A stretch of DNA of 5,706 nucleotides from Massilia sp. (GTDB lineage: Bacteria; Pseudomonadota; Gammaproteobacteria; Burkholderiales; Burkholderiaceae_D), in assembly GCA_003484545.1 (NCBI GenBank), contig DNCF01000431.1, positions 1 through 5,706 on the forward strand, given 5' to 3'. The translations under genes were made by a program, and so were the position numbers. Under the pieces are notes generated by a model. It saw nothing but the letters and a program-made list of their open reading frames with translations, was not told the origin of the DNA and did no database searches. This document shows positions 1 to 5,236 of this stretch, piece by piece; position 1 is the stretch's first letter, and the number at the start of each line of letters is the position of its first letter.

Positions 1-519
1 TTGCAGCACCGCGTCCAGCCGCGCCCGTCCCGCCTCTGCCTGGCGCGCCGCCTCGAGCGCTTCGCGCCGGCTCAGGCGCAAGGCCTCTTCCGCCTTCTTC
101 TGCGCCGCGACCTCGATGGTCACGTGATAGATGCACAGCAGCTTGCCGGCGGCATCGAAAATCGGCGTATTCGTGGCGTTCCAGAAGCGCTCGACGAAGA
201 CCTCCTTCCCGTCCGGACCGCGCGAGCGGATCGGGTAGCGCTGGGTCGGCATCGATTGCGGCTGGCCGGTCGCGATCACCCGCGCCAGCGAATTGCGCAG
301 CGCCATCACGCCATTGCTGCTGGGGTCGTCCGGATCGTCGGGCGGAGCGGGCAAGGCAACGAACAGGTGCTGCCCGACCAGTTGCTCCCGGGTGTGGGCG
401 ACATTGCGCAGAAAGGCCTCGTTGACGTCGAGGATGACCGGGTCCTCGCTTGGGGACAGGATGTAGGCGCCGATCGGGGAACTGGCGAAGATCGACTGGT
501 AGAGAGGAGTGTCGAGCAT
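1..519 (-). CDS. PAS-domain sensor protein, probably (hybrid) histidine kinase, N-terminal part
   Basis: Only the first 173 codons are present; the frame stays open to the left edge, so the protein is cut by the window and is not shown to be broken. No signal peptide or membrane helix is visible, so it looks like a cytoplasmic sensor. Residues about 4-140 read as a PAS fold: SIFASSPIGAYIL near the start, then ILDVNEAFL, a proline/aspartate-rich PAPPDDPDDP stretch, RYPIRS, and VERFWNATNTPIFDAAGKL with IYHVTIEV at the end. This pattern is typical of PAS sensors in Massilia/Burkholderiales hybrid kinases. Residues from about 144 (AQKKAEEALRLSRREALEAA) form a charged, alanine-rich helix like the signalling coiled coil that leads to a second PAS/GAF or kinase domain. 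The kinase part is inferred, not seen. The ATG at 519 is the only good start in frame; its ribosome site (GAAAG) is weak. It lies downstream of the PhoX/PEP-CTERM operon, separated by hairpins. Confidence 0.8.
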   Translation of the reverse strand, partial: MLDTPLYQSIFASSPIGAYILSPSEDPVILDVNEAFLRNVAHTREQLVGQHLFVALPAPPDDPDDPSSNGVMALRNSLARVIATGQPQSMPTQRYPIRSRGPDGKEVFVERFWNATNTPIFDAAGKLLCIYHVTIEVAAQKKAEEALRLSRREALEAARQAEAGRARLDAVLQ

Positions 520-538
520 GGGGCACTTTCGAATGTCA

Positions 539-559
539 GGCTAGCGGTTTAGGCTAGCC
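539..559 (-). promoter_or_regulatory. Inverted repeat GGCTAGC-N7-GCTAGCC in the leader of the PAS sensor gene
   Basis: Two perfect 7-bp arms (539-545 and 553-559) flank a 7-nt loop, 20 to 40 nt upstream of the ATG at 519. The arms also contain the self-palindrome GCTAGC. It could be an operator or an RNA hairpin in the leader. A weak -10-like TATAGA lies further upstream on the minus strand (603-598), with no convincing -35. The function is unknown; only the symmetry is seen. Confidence 0.35.
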
Positions 560-614
560 CAGCAATTCCAAAGCGCCGGTGCGGTAATTAACGGTAGTCT
601 ATAGATGCTTACCG

Positions 615-668
615 GAAACAATCATACCGAACGAAACAATCATGCCGAACGAGCCGGCATGATCGTTC
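615..668 (-). terminator. Long hairpin with tandem 18-nt repeat after the PEP-CTERM gene; probable terminator
   Basis: The minus-strand transcript, 8 nt after the stop at 676, can form a stem of about 13-15 bp. The nine-base arms ATCATGCCG and CGGCATGAT are perfect (663-655 and 647-639) around a 7-nt loop, and the stem extends through AACG/UGUU with one G-U pair. The 3' arm ends in UUGUUUC rather than a clean U run, so it is an atypical intrinsic terminator. The 3' arm sequence is present twice in exact tandem (plus strand 615-632 and 633-650, one A/G difference), so the 5' arm could pair with either copy. The position at the end of the two-gene operon supports termination or 3'-end protection. 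Confidence 0.55.
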
Positions 669-675
669 CCTTGCC

Positions 676-1251
676 TTAGCCGCGACGACGACGCGCCATG
701 ACGCCCGTCATGCCCAGCAGCGGCAGCAGCAGCGCCAGCGAGGACGGCTCCGGCACCGTCGCCACGATGGCGAAGCGGTCGCCCACGTTCAGGCCGCGCG
801 TGTCGAGGAACCAGTCGCCGGCGCCGTCGACCAGCAAGGGATTCCCGAAGTGGAATTCGGCCCACTCCGGCTTGCTGAAGCCGATATGCGCGTAGTCCGG
901 CGTTTCCGTGACCTGGCCGAGCGTGCCGAAGGTCGGCGTCACGCTGCCATAGGAGGCGAAGCCGATGCCGCTCAACTTGAAGACGAACTGGTTCAGCGCC
1001 GTGCCGCTCAGGTTGCGCACGATGGCGTTCAGGCTCAGCGGGCCGAGCAGGTCTGCTTCCTCGATCACGAAGCTGAAGCGGCTGGTGCCCAGCTTTTCCA
1101 GGTCGAGGTCGAAGGAAACGCTGCCGGCGCCGCTGTAGTCGGTGATCGAGTTACCGGCCGACAGCTCGGACGTGAGCAGGACGGCGGCCTGGCTCGATGC
1201 GGCCAGCGTCATCGCGGCGGCAAAGGCGAGGATGGATTTGGTGAAGTGCAT
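676..1251 (-). CDS. PEP-CTERM sorting domain protein, 191 aa, function unknown
   Basis: This is an exported surface or matrix protein. Residues 1-22 are a Sec signal peptide (positive MHFTK, hydrophobic ILAFAAAMTLAA, cleavage likely after SQA). The middle 140 residues are mostly beta-type sequence (SVSFDLDLEKLG, RFSFVIEEADLL) with no cysteine and no domain I recognise. The C-terminus is a complete PEP-CTERM signal: VPEP at residues 166-169, the helix SSLALLLPLLGMTGVMA, and a basic RRRRG tail. Exosortase is known to cut at this motif and hand the protein to the cell surface or exopolysaccharide; no exosortase is in the window. I chose the ATG at 1251 because AAGGGGAG sits at good spacing and it begins the signal peptide; a longer reading to 1431 would run into the upstream gene. 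It follows the PhoX-like gene by 25 nt and is likely co-transcribed with it. Confidence 0.88.
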   Translation of the reverse strand: MHFTKSILAFAAAMTLAASSQAAVLLTSELSAGNSITDYSGAGSVSFDLDLEKLGTSRFSFVIEEADLLGPLSLNAIVRNLSGTALNQFVFKLSGIGFASYGSVTPTFGTLGQVTETPDYAHIGFSKPEWAEFHFGNPLLVDGAGDWFLDTRGLNVGDRFAIVATVPEPSSLALLLPLLGMTGVMARRRRG

Positions 1252-1276
1252 GGTGCTCCCCTTGTCTATGTTGGAT

Positions 1277-2779
1277 TTACAGCGGGCCCCTGGCCCAGGG
1301 ACCGGTGATCGCGAAGGTGACGCCCGGCGTCTGGATGTTGACGAACAGGTAGCGGCCGGTCGGGTCGAAGCAGGCGCCGGCGAACTCGTTGCCGCGGTGG
1401 TCGCCCGCCAGCGTGACCAGCTTGTTCGCACCCTGCAACTGGGCGGCGCTGAGCACCGCGTTGTTCTTGGCGAAGATGTAGGCGTCGCCGGCGTCGGTGA
1501 TGCCCATCAGGCGCTGGCCGAAGCCGAAGGAATCGGTGGCGGCGGTCGAGGCGTCCTCGCAGACCAGCAGCGCATTGCGCGGGCTGACCGTCAGGTTGTC
1601 GCCCATGTTGCCGACCAGCGGGCTCGGGCTCGAATAAATGCATTTCAGCACCTGGCTGGCCAGGTCGAGCTCCCAGATCGCGCCGCGCGAGACGGCGCCG
1701 CCCGAGGTGTCCATCACGTACATCTTGCCTTGCGCGTACCAGATGCCTTCGCCGCGGTTCATGCGCAGCGCGCCCTGCACCCAGCCCTGCACGAAGGGGC
1801 CCGCGGCATTCGTGATCCGGATGCCGGTCGGGCCGGTGGCGTCGCCGCGGTTGCGGTCCGGGTCGGCGATCGTCACCCACTCCAGTTCGTAAGTGGCATC
1901 GACCGTCGCGGTGGCCAGGTTCACGTTCGGGCTGCCCTTCACTTTCGCCATCTGCAGTACGCCGCCCATGGCCAGCGAACCCGGCGCGCCGCTGCGCACG
2001 TCCGGCACATAGCGGTAGAAGCCGGACTTGCCCGAGGAGTCCTCGGTCTGGTAGACCATGCCGGTCACCGGATCGACGGCGGCGGCCTCGTGCGCGAAGC
2101 GGCCCATGCCGACGATCGGCAAGCCGGTGGTCAGTTTCGGATCGGCGTGCACCTCGAACACGTAGCCGTGCTTCTTGCCGGCCGGGCTGACGGCGTCCGA
2201 ACCGACTTCCTCGCAGCTGAGCCAGGTGCCCCAGGGCGTGATGCCGCCGGCGCAGTTGGTCTGGGTGCCGCCCAGGCTCGGCGTCATGCTGACCCAGTGT
2301 CCGTCGCGGAAAATCAGGTTGGTGGTGCCGCCGCCGAAGCGGTTGCTCGAATCGGCGCTGCTGCTGCCGCCGTCGTAGACGCCGCTCGCGTTGAGGAAGT
2401 TGCCTGGTGCGGTCGAGCCGATCTCGTGGTTACGCACCAGCACCAGTTCGCTGCTGCGGCCGACCTTGCGCGCGACGACCACGCCCATGCCGTCGTGGCC
2501 GCCCGGGCAAGCTTTGCCATCGGTCATCAGGTCGCCGCGCCAGCCGAAGCTTTTATAAGTAAAACCCGGCGGCAGTTGCAGCAGCGGCAGGCCGGTCGTC
2601 ATGTCCCTGGCCGGGGCGATTGGGCCGTAGGGGCTGGGGATGAGGGTCGTGGCGCCGTTGGCGGCCAGTGCCTGTTGCGTCTGCATTGCGGCAAAAGCGC
2701 CGACGAAGGGCAGTGCCGACGCACTGGCCATGCCTTTGAGCAGGTTGCGCCGCGACGGCGAGAGGTCCTTGTTTGTCAT
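1277..2779 (-). CDS. Tat-exported DUF839/PhoX-family protein (putative phosphatase)
   Basis: The 500-aa protein carries a twin-arginine signal: SRRNLLK at residues 9-15, a hydrophobic stretch (SALPFVGAFAA), and cleavage probably after ALA near residue 39. The mature part shows the PhoX/DUF839 motifs in order: LVRNHE (114-119), NCAGGITPWGTWLSCEE (175-191), GRFAHEAAAVDP (226-237) with YQTED following, MYVMDTSGG (353-361), and the closing EFAGACFDPTGRYLFVNIQTPG (465-486) and FAITGPW. PhoX enzymes are Tat-exported, calcium/iron-dependent periplasmic phosphatases; C176 and E190/E191 are plausible metal ligands by family resemblance, but this was not tested. At 500 aa it is shorter than classic PhoX, so substrate and activity stay uncertain. 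The ATG at 2779 is preferred, with GGAG 10 nt upstream; the ATG at 2788 would put that site only 1 nt away. A Pho box upstream supports a phosphate role. It is the first gene of an operon with the PEP-CTERM gene. Confidence 0.88.
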   Translation of the reverse strand: MTNKDLSPSRRNLLKGMASASALPFVGAFAAMQTQQALAANGATTLIPSPYGPIAPARDMTTGLPLLQLPPGFTYKSFGWRGDLMTDGKACPGGHDGMGVVVARKVGRSSELVLVRNHEIGSTAPGNFLNASGVYDGGSSSADSSNRFGGGTTNLIFRDGHWVSMTPSLGGTQTNCAGGITPWGTWLSCEEVGSDAVSPAGKKHGYVFEVHADPKLTTGLPIVGMGRFAHEAAAVDPVTGMVYQTEDSSGKSGFYRYVPDVRSGAPGSLAMGGVLQMAKVKGSPNVNLATATVDATYELEWVTIADPDRNRGDATGPTGIRITNAAGPFVQGWVQGALRMNRGEGIWYAQGKMYVMDTSGGAVSRGAIWELDLASQVLKCIYSSPSPLVGNMGDNLTVSPRNALLVCEDASTAATDSFGFGQRLMGITDAGDAYIFAKNNAVLSAAQLQGANKLVTLAGDHRGNEFAGACFDPTGRYLFVNIQTPGVTFAITGPWARGPL

Positions 2780-2928
2780 GCTGAGCATTCTCCAAAGTGG
2801 GATCGGCCGGACTGGTCCGGCGATGGACTGGAGGGCTGGCGACGGCCTGGATGGCGGCGTCACGCGGGCCCGGCCTGCGCGTGCGCCGCGCAGACCGATG
2901 CATTAAAACAAACAAAAATGTCGTGCCG

Positions 2929-2946
2929 ATGACAGCAAAATGACAA
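2929..2946 (-). promoter_or_regulatory. Pho box (PhoB site) upstream of the PhoX-like gene
   Basis: Read on the minus strand the site is TTGTCATTTTGCTGTCAT: two 7-bp direct repeats (TTGTCAT, CTGTCAT) separated by 4 bp. It differs from the PhoB half-site CTGTCAT at only one base, and the 11-bp period is correct. A degenerate third repeat (ACGACAT, 4 of 7 matches) follows in phase at 2924-2918. The site is 150 nt upstream of the start codon. The -10 is unclear: TTTAAT at 2907-2902 is the best match but lies further from the box than usual. PhoB-type activation in phosphate starvation is inferred. Confidence 0.72.
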
Positions 2947-3050
2947 GCTGCGGAAATTGCTTACCCGTGTGCCGCGCAGGCGCTTGAGCTCGACATTCCG
3001 CTACTTGCGCGCCCGGGATCGGCTGCGCAGCGCAAAGGGCCCGGCCAGGC

Positions 3051-3371
3051 TCAGCTGCCGAAATGGAAAAAGATGCCGACGGCCAGCTCGGCCCAGAGGT
3101 AGACGAAGGCCAGCACGATCGCCGCCACCCAGAGCAGGCGCTGCTTCATGTTGGCCAGCTTGCCCACGGCCAGTTCGAGGGCAAAGCCGACGCCGAGCAG
3201 AAGGACCGCGGCCACGACGAAATCGAGCGCGGTCCAGTTGACTTCCCTCGTGAACTGCATGGCCAGCAACGGCAGCAGCAGGATCGCGCCGGTGCCGGCG
3301 AGGACGCGCAGCACGCTTCGCTTGCCCAGGCCAGGTGCGTTACCGCCATGGCCGCCAGTCAATGTGCTCAT
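3051..3371 (-). CDS. Small inner-membrane protein with three predicted helices, function unknown
   Basis: The 106-aa protein begins with a short glycine-rich cytoplasmic-type tail (MSTLTGGHGGNAPGLGKRSV). Three hydrophobic segments follow, at about residues 21-39 (LRVLAGTGAILLLPLLAM), 48-70 and 79-102. Between the first two lies MQFTREVNWTALDF, which resembles a conserved signature of a widespread family of uncharacterised small membrane proteins; I recall no function for it. The ATG at 3371 is chosen because GGAGG lies 6 nt upstream; the ATG at 3377 directly abuts that site and is unlikely. It is separated from pepA by a terminator and from the PhoX-like gene by about 270 nt containing the Pho box, so it is probably a single-gene transcript. 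I found no convincing promoter or terminator of its own. Confidence 0.8.
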   Translation of the reverse strand: MSTLTGGHGGNAPGLGKRSVLRVLAGTGAILLLPLLAMQFTREVNWTALDFVVAAVLLLGVGFALELAVGKLANMKQRLLWVAAIVLAFVYLWAELAVGIFFHFGS

Positions 3372-3454
3372 CGTCATCCTCCGGTAGTGATGGGGTGCGG
3401 AGTGACCAGTTTGCCATCATTGGCGGCCGCGTTCAACATGTCGCGACAGGGCAT

Positions 3455-3485
3455 GAAAAAGAAAAAGCGGGCAATGCCCGCTTTT
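3455..3485 (-). terminator. Rho-independent terminator of the pepA-like gene
   Basis: On the minus strand AAAAGCGGGC-ATT-GCCCGCTTTT forms a hairpin with a six-pair GC core and A-U flanks, followed by a T-rich tail (TTTTTCTTTTTC). It begins about 20 nt after the TGA at 3505. The stem reads TTTT on the plus strand too, so it could work in both directions, but no plus-strand gene ends here. Confidence 0.9.
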
Positions 3486-3504
3486 CCCCGTGATCGCAGA
3501 ACGA

Positions 3505-4371
3505 TCAGGCTTTGGTACGGCGGCGTACGGCAATGCCGGCGCCCAGCATGGCGATACCGAACAGCGCCAGCGAACCCGGTTCCGGCACTTCGGCGTTTTC
3601 GGCCAGCTTGAACTGGCCGTTGCCGCCGATGAAGAAGTACTGGCCCGGACGGTTGCGGTAGCTGGTGCCGTTGCAGCCGGCGCCGTTGAAGCCGGCGAAC
3701 TGGCAGGCCACTTCGCTCACCAGACGGCTGGACGGACGGCCGACCGTGTTCGCGTTGGTGAAGGCGAACGAGAGGACCGATTCTTCCGACAAGTCCTTGC
3801 CGTTACTGCGGAAGAAGTAGCCGCTGTCGAGCATGCCCGGCTCGGCGCTGGCGAAGACACTGACCTGGCCGTTGTTCACCGGGCTGCCGTTGGCATCGAC
3901 GAGGCCACCGCCGCCCACGAGCACGTTGAAGGTGGCGATCTGGTTGCCGAGATTCGCGCCATAGTAGCCGGCGGTGCTGCCGTACTGGCCGTTGGTCTGG
4001 TTCTGGTACATCTTGATGGTGCCGCCGGTGAAGCTGAAGGCGCCGCCGAAGGTGCCGGTGCCGAACGCCTCGAAGGTCGCGGTGATGTTCCCGCCGGCAT
4101 AGGTCTGCGGGAACAGCTTGCCGTTGCTGTCGGCCTGGGTAATGTTGAAGACAGCCGTTTCCTTGAAGGAGAAGCCGCCGTTGCCGGTCGACGTCAATTG
4201 GATGAAGGCATTGCCGTTGACGTCCAGGTATTCGTTGATGACCTGGCCGTCGGCAAAGCCGCCGCCGCTTGGGTTGAACACCCAGTTGTTCAGGACCGGA
4301 CCCGCGTGCGCGGCGCCAGCCGTGGACAGTGCGACAGCCGTGGCGCAGATGAGTTTCTTGAAGAGTTTCAT
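3505..4371 (-). CDS. pepA: PEP-CTERM protein, likely flocculation-associated PepA
   Basis: The 288-aa protein starts with a Sec signal peptide (MKLFKKLICATAVALSTAGA, cleavage likely after AHA at residue 23). The mature start GPVLNNWVFNPSGGGFA, then QVINEYLDVNGNAFIQLT, matches my recollection of the PepA family from floc-forming Zoogloea and relatives. The centre is glycine-, asparagine- and threonine-rich beta-type sequence (GYYGANLG, VLVGGGGLVDANG). Cysteines at 223 and 233 could form a disulfide. VPEP at 262-265, a hydrophobic helix and RRRTKA form a full PEP-CTERM signal for exosortase. PepA is known to promote aggregation through association with exopolysaccharide. The ATG at 4371 starts the signal peptide; the ribosome site (CGGAAAA) is weak. 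An exact sigma-54 promoter lies upstream and a strong terminator downstream. The PEP-CTERM assignment is firm; the PepA subfamily is from memory of the motifs and needs a profile search. Confidence 0.85.
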   Translation of the reverse strand: MKLFKKLICATAVALSTAGAAHAGPVLNNWVFNPSGGGFADGQVINEYLDVNGNAFIQLTSTGNGGFSFKETAVFNITQADSNGKLFPQTYAGGNITATFEAFGTGTFGGAFSFTGGTIKMYQNQTNGQYGSTAGYYGANLGNQIATFNVLVGGGGLVDANGSPVNNGQVSVFASAEPGMLDSGYFFRSNGKDLSEESVLSFAFTNANTVGRPSSRLVSEVACQFAGFNGAGCNGTSYRNRPGQYFFIGGNGQFKLAENAEVPEPGSLALFGIAMLGAGIAVRRRTKA

Positions 4372-4392
4372 TGTCGGTTTTCCGTTGAGTAT

Positions 4393-4410
4393 GGTTGTTG
4401 GTCAACAACC
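4393..4410 (-). promoter_or_regulatory. 18-bp palindrome GGTTGTTGGTCAACAACC in the pepA leader
   Basis: Two perfect 8-bp arms around a central GT lie 22-39 nt upstream of the start codon, just downstream of the expected sigma-54 start point. As DNA it resembles an operator for a dimeric regulator. As RNA it would form a 5'-end hairpin (with a few loop bases opened) that could protect the mRNA. Which of these applies cannot be told from sequence. Confidence 0.45.
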
Positions 4411-4423
4411 TGTACTTCATGAG

Positions 4424-4439
4424 AGCAAGGGATGTGCCA
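4424..4439 (-). promoter_or_regulatory. Sigma-54 (RpoN) promoter of the pepA-like gene
   Basis: On the minus strand the sequence is TGGCACATCCCTTGCT, an exact match to the -24/-12 consensus TGGCAC-N5-TTGCW with the invariant GG and GC separated by 10 bp. Transcription would start near 4412, giving a leader of about 40 nt. Such promoters need an enhancer-binding activator; in floc-forming betaproteobacteria RpoN and the PrsK/PrsR two-component system are reported to drive PEP-CTERM genes. Neither regulator is in this window. Confidence 0.85.
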
Positions 4440-4592
4440 ACACCCTGAGCTTGAATGAAATCAAGGACTTGCTTCAACCAGAATGCATTCCTGTAAATAC
4501 ATGTAAGATTTTTCGACGCATTGCAGCATGCCGAAACTCAACAGTAATGTCCTGCGGGTCAGCCGATACCGGCGCATCGCGCGCACTGAATG

Positions 4593-4607
4593 TGGACAAA
4601 ATGTCCA
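4593..4607. promoter_or_regulatory. Palindrome TGGACA-AAA-TGTCCA between divergent promoters
   Basis: Two perfect 6-bp arms surround AAA. The centre is about 53 bp upstream of the expected start of the DUF2946 transcript, a usual activator position, and about 190 bp upstream of the pepA sigma-54 start, within reach of an enhancer-binding protein. It may therefore serve either gene. The cognate regulator is unknown. Confidence 0.4.
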
Positions 4608-4640
4608 GCCGCACAACCGGGGCAAGACCGAGGCCTGTCC

Positions 4641-4646
4641 TATAAT
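4641..4646 (+). promoter_or_regulatory. Perfect -10 box TATAAT of the DUF2946 gene
   Basis: TATAAT lies 6 nt before the ATG at 4653, so transcription would begin at or beside that start codon. No -35 resembling TTGACA exists at 15-19 bp spacing (the region is GC-rich), which suggests that an activator is needed or that the match is fortuitous. Confidence 0.5.
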
Positions 4647-4652
4647 GCCTTC

Positions 4653-5042
4653 ATGGCCGGGATGACGAAAAAATGGGTCGCATACGCCTGGATTGCCGGC
4701 CTGGCCATCCTGTTCAATGCGCTCGCCCCGGTCGTCTCGCACGCGCTGAGCCTGTCGTCGCCAGCCGCGCGCCAGGTCGAAATCTGTACCGCGATGGGCA
4801 TCGAAATGGTGCCGATGGGAGGCGCATCGGAGGCCCCCTCTTCCGACCGCTTCCTCAAGGGGCTCATGCATTGCGCCTACTGCGCGCCGCATGCCGGCTC
4901 CTTCGCCCTGCCGCCACCGGCGGCCTTCGCCGTCGCCGTGCTCGGCGGCCATGACTTCTACCCGCCTCTCTTCCATCGTGCGCCGCGTCCGCTGTTCGCG
5001 TGGTCCTTCGCGCAGCCGCGCGGCCCGCCTGCGCTGGCATAG
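4653..5042 (+). CDS. DUF2946 family small membrane/exported protein
   Basis: The 129-aa protein has one N-terminal hydrophobic segment (about residues 9-28, VAYAWIAGLAILFNALAPVV, then SHALS) that may be an anchor or an uncleaved signal. The mature part carries the DUF2946 features: EICTAMGIEMV near residues 47-57 and MHCAYCAPHAGSF around residue 73, with the paired cysteines and histidines HCxYCxxHA that could bind a metal such as copper. A basic, proline-rich tail (HRAPRPLFAW) ends it. The family function is unknown, but members are often found beside TonB-dependent metal receptors and copper genes, as here, where a receptor follows by 194 nt. The start is ATG 4653 or ATG 4662 (126 aa); neither has a Shine-Dalgarno sequence, and the TATAAT position favours a leaderless or near-leaderless mRNA. 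A metal role is inference. Confidence 0.85.
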   Translation: MAGMTKKWVAYAWIAGLAILFNALAPVVSHALSLSSPAARQVEICTAMGIEMVPMGGASEAPSSDRFLKGLMHCAYCAPHAGSFALPPPAAFAVAVLGGHDFYPPLFHRAPRPLFAWSFAQPRGPPALA

Positions 5043-5068
5043 CGCTTTGTCATTTTGCAGCAGCTGCC

Positions 5069-5092
5069 GCGTTGTCGTTTGCACGACAGCGC
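5069..5092 (+). other. Hairpin-forming inverted repeat after the DUF2946 gene
   Basis: GCGTTGTCGT-TTGC-ACGACAGCGC can form a 10-bp stem (one T-G wobble) with a four-base loop, starting 27 nt after the DUF2946 stop. There is no following U run, so it is not a standard intrinsic terminator. It may slow transcription between the two genes, protect a 3' end, or be a regulator site. The remaining 194-nt gap to the receptor shows no Fur box, cobalamin riboswitch element or clear promoter that I can recognise. Confidence 0.3.
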
Positions 5093-5236
5093 AGGCGTGA
5101 CGCATCCGCACAGCCGTGACGGCACAGCCCGTCAAGGTTCGTCGTATGCGTCGACGCTGCTGTGTCGCCGAACTCGCCCCGGTGAGCGAGCGGTATTGCA
5201 CACGCCCCAGGCCGTCACACGATCGGAAAACCTACC

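Noticed and set aside
1..552. Plus-strand open frame opposite the PAS sensor gene
   Set aside because: The minus strand has a coherent PAS domain; the plus-strand translation is arginine-rich with no motif.
1142..2932. Very long open frame (596 codons) on the plus strand, opposite the PhoX-like gene
   Set aside because: It mirrors codon positions of the well-supported minus-strand gene in GC-rich DNA; its translation is low-complexity Ala/Arg/Val/His with no recognisable domain.
3439..3448. Perfect 10-bp palindrome TGTCGCGACA upstream of the small membrane protein gene
   Set aside because: It is short and GC-rich, has no partner sites or clear promoter alongside, and does not fit the LexA spacing; chance is plausible.
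3490..4422. 310-codon plus-strand frame opposite the pepA-like gene
   Set aside because: The opposite strand encodes a protein with signal peptide and PEP-CTERM; the plus-strand reading is Ala/Glu/Val-rich without motifs and is a GC shadow.
4498..4505. Palindrome TACATGTA in the AT-richer part of the divergent region
   Set aside because: Only 8 bp and not clearly positioned with respect to either promoter.
5048..5064. TTGTCATTTTGC after the DUF2946 gene, identical to the start of the Pho box
   Set aside because: The second half-site (CAGCAGC) does not match CTGTCAT, so this is only half a Pho box.
5043..5236. Possible riboswitch or Fur site ahead of the TonB-dependent receptor
   Set aside because: No cobalamin-riboswitch conserved boxes and no AT-rich Fur-type repeat could be found.
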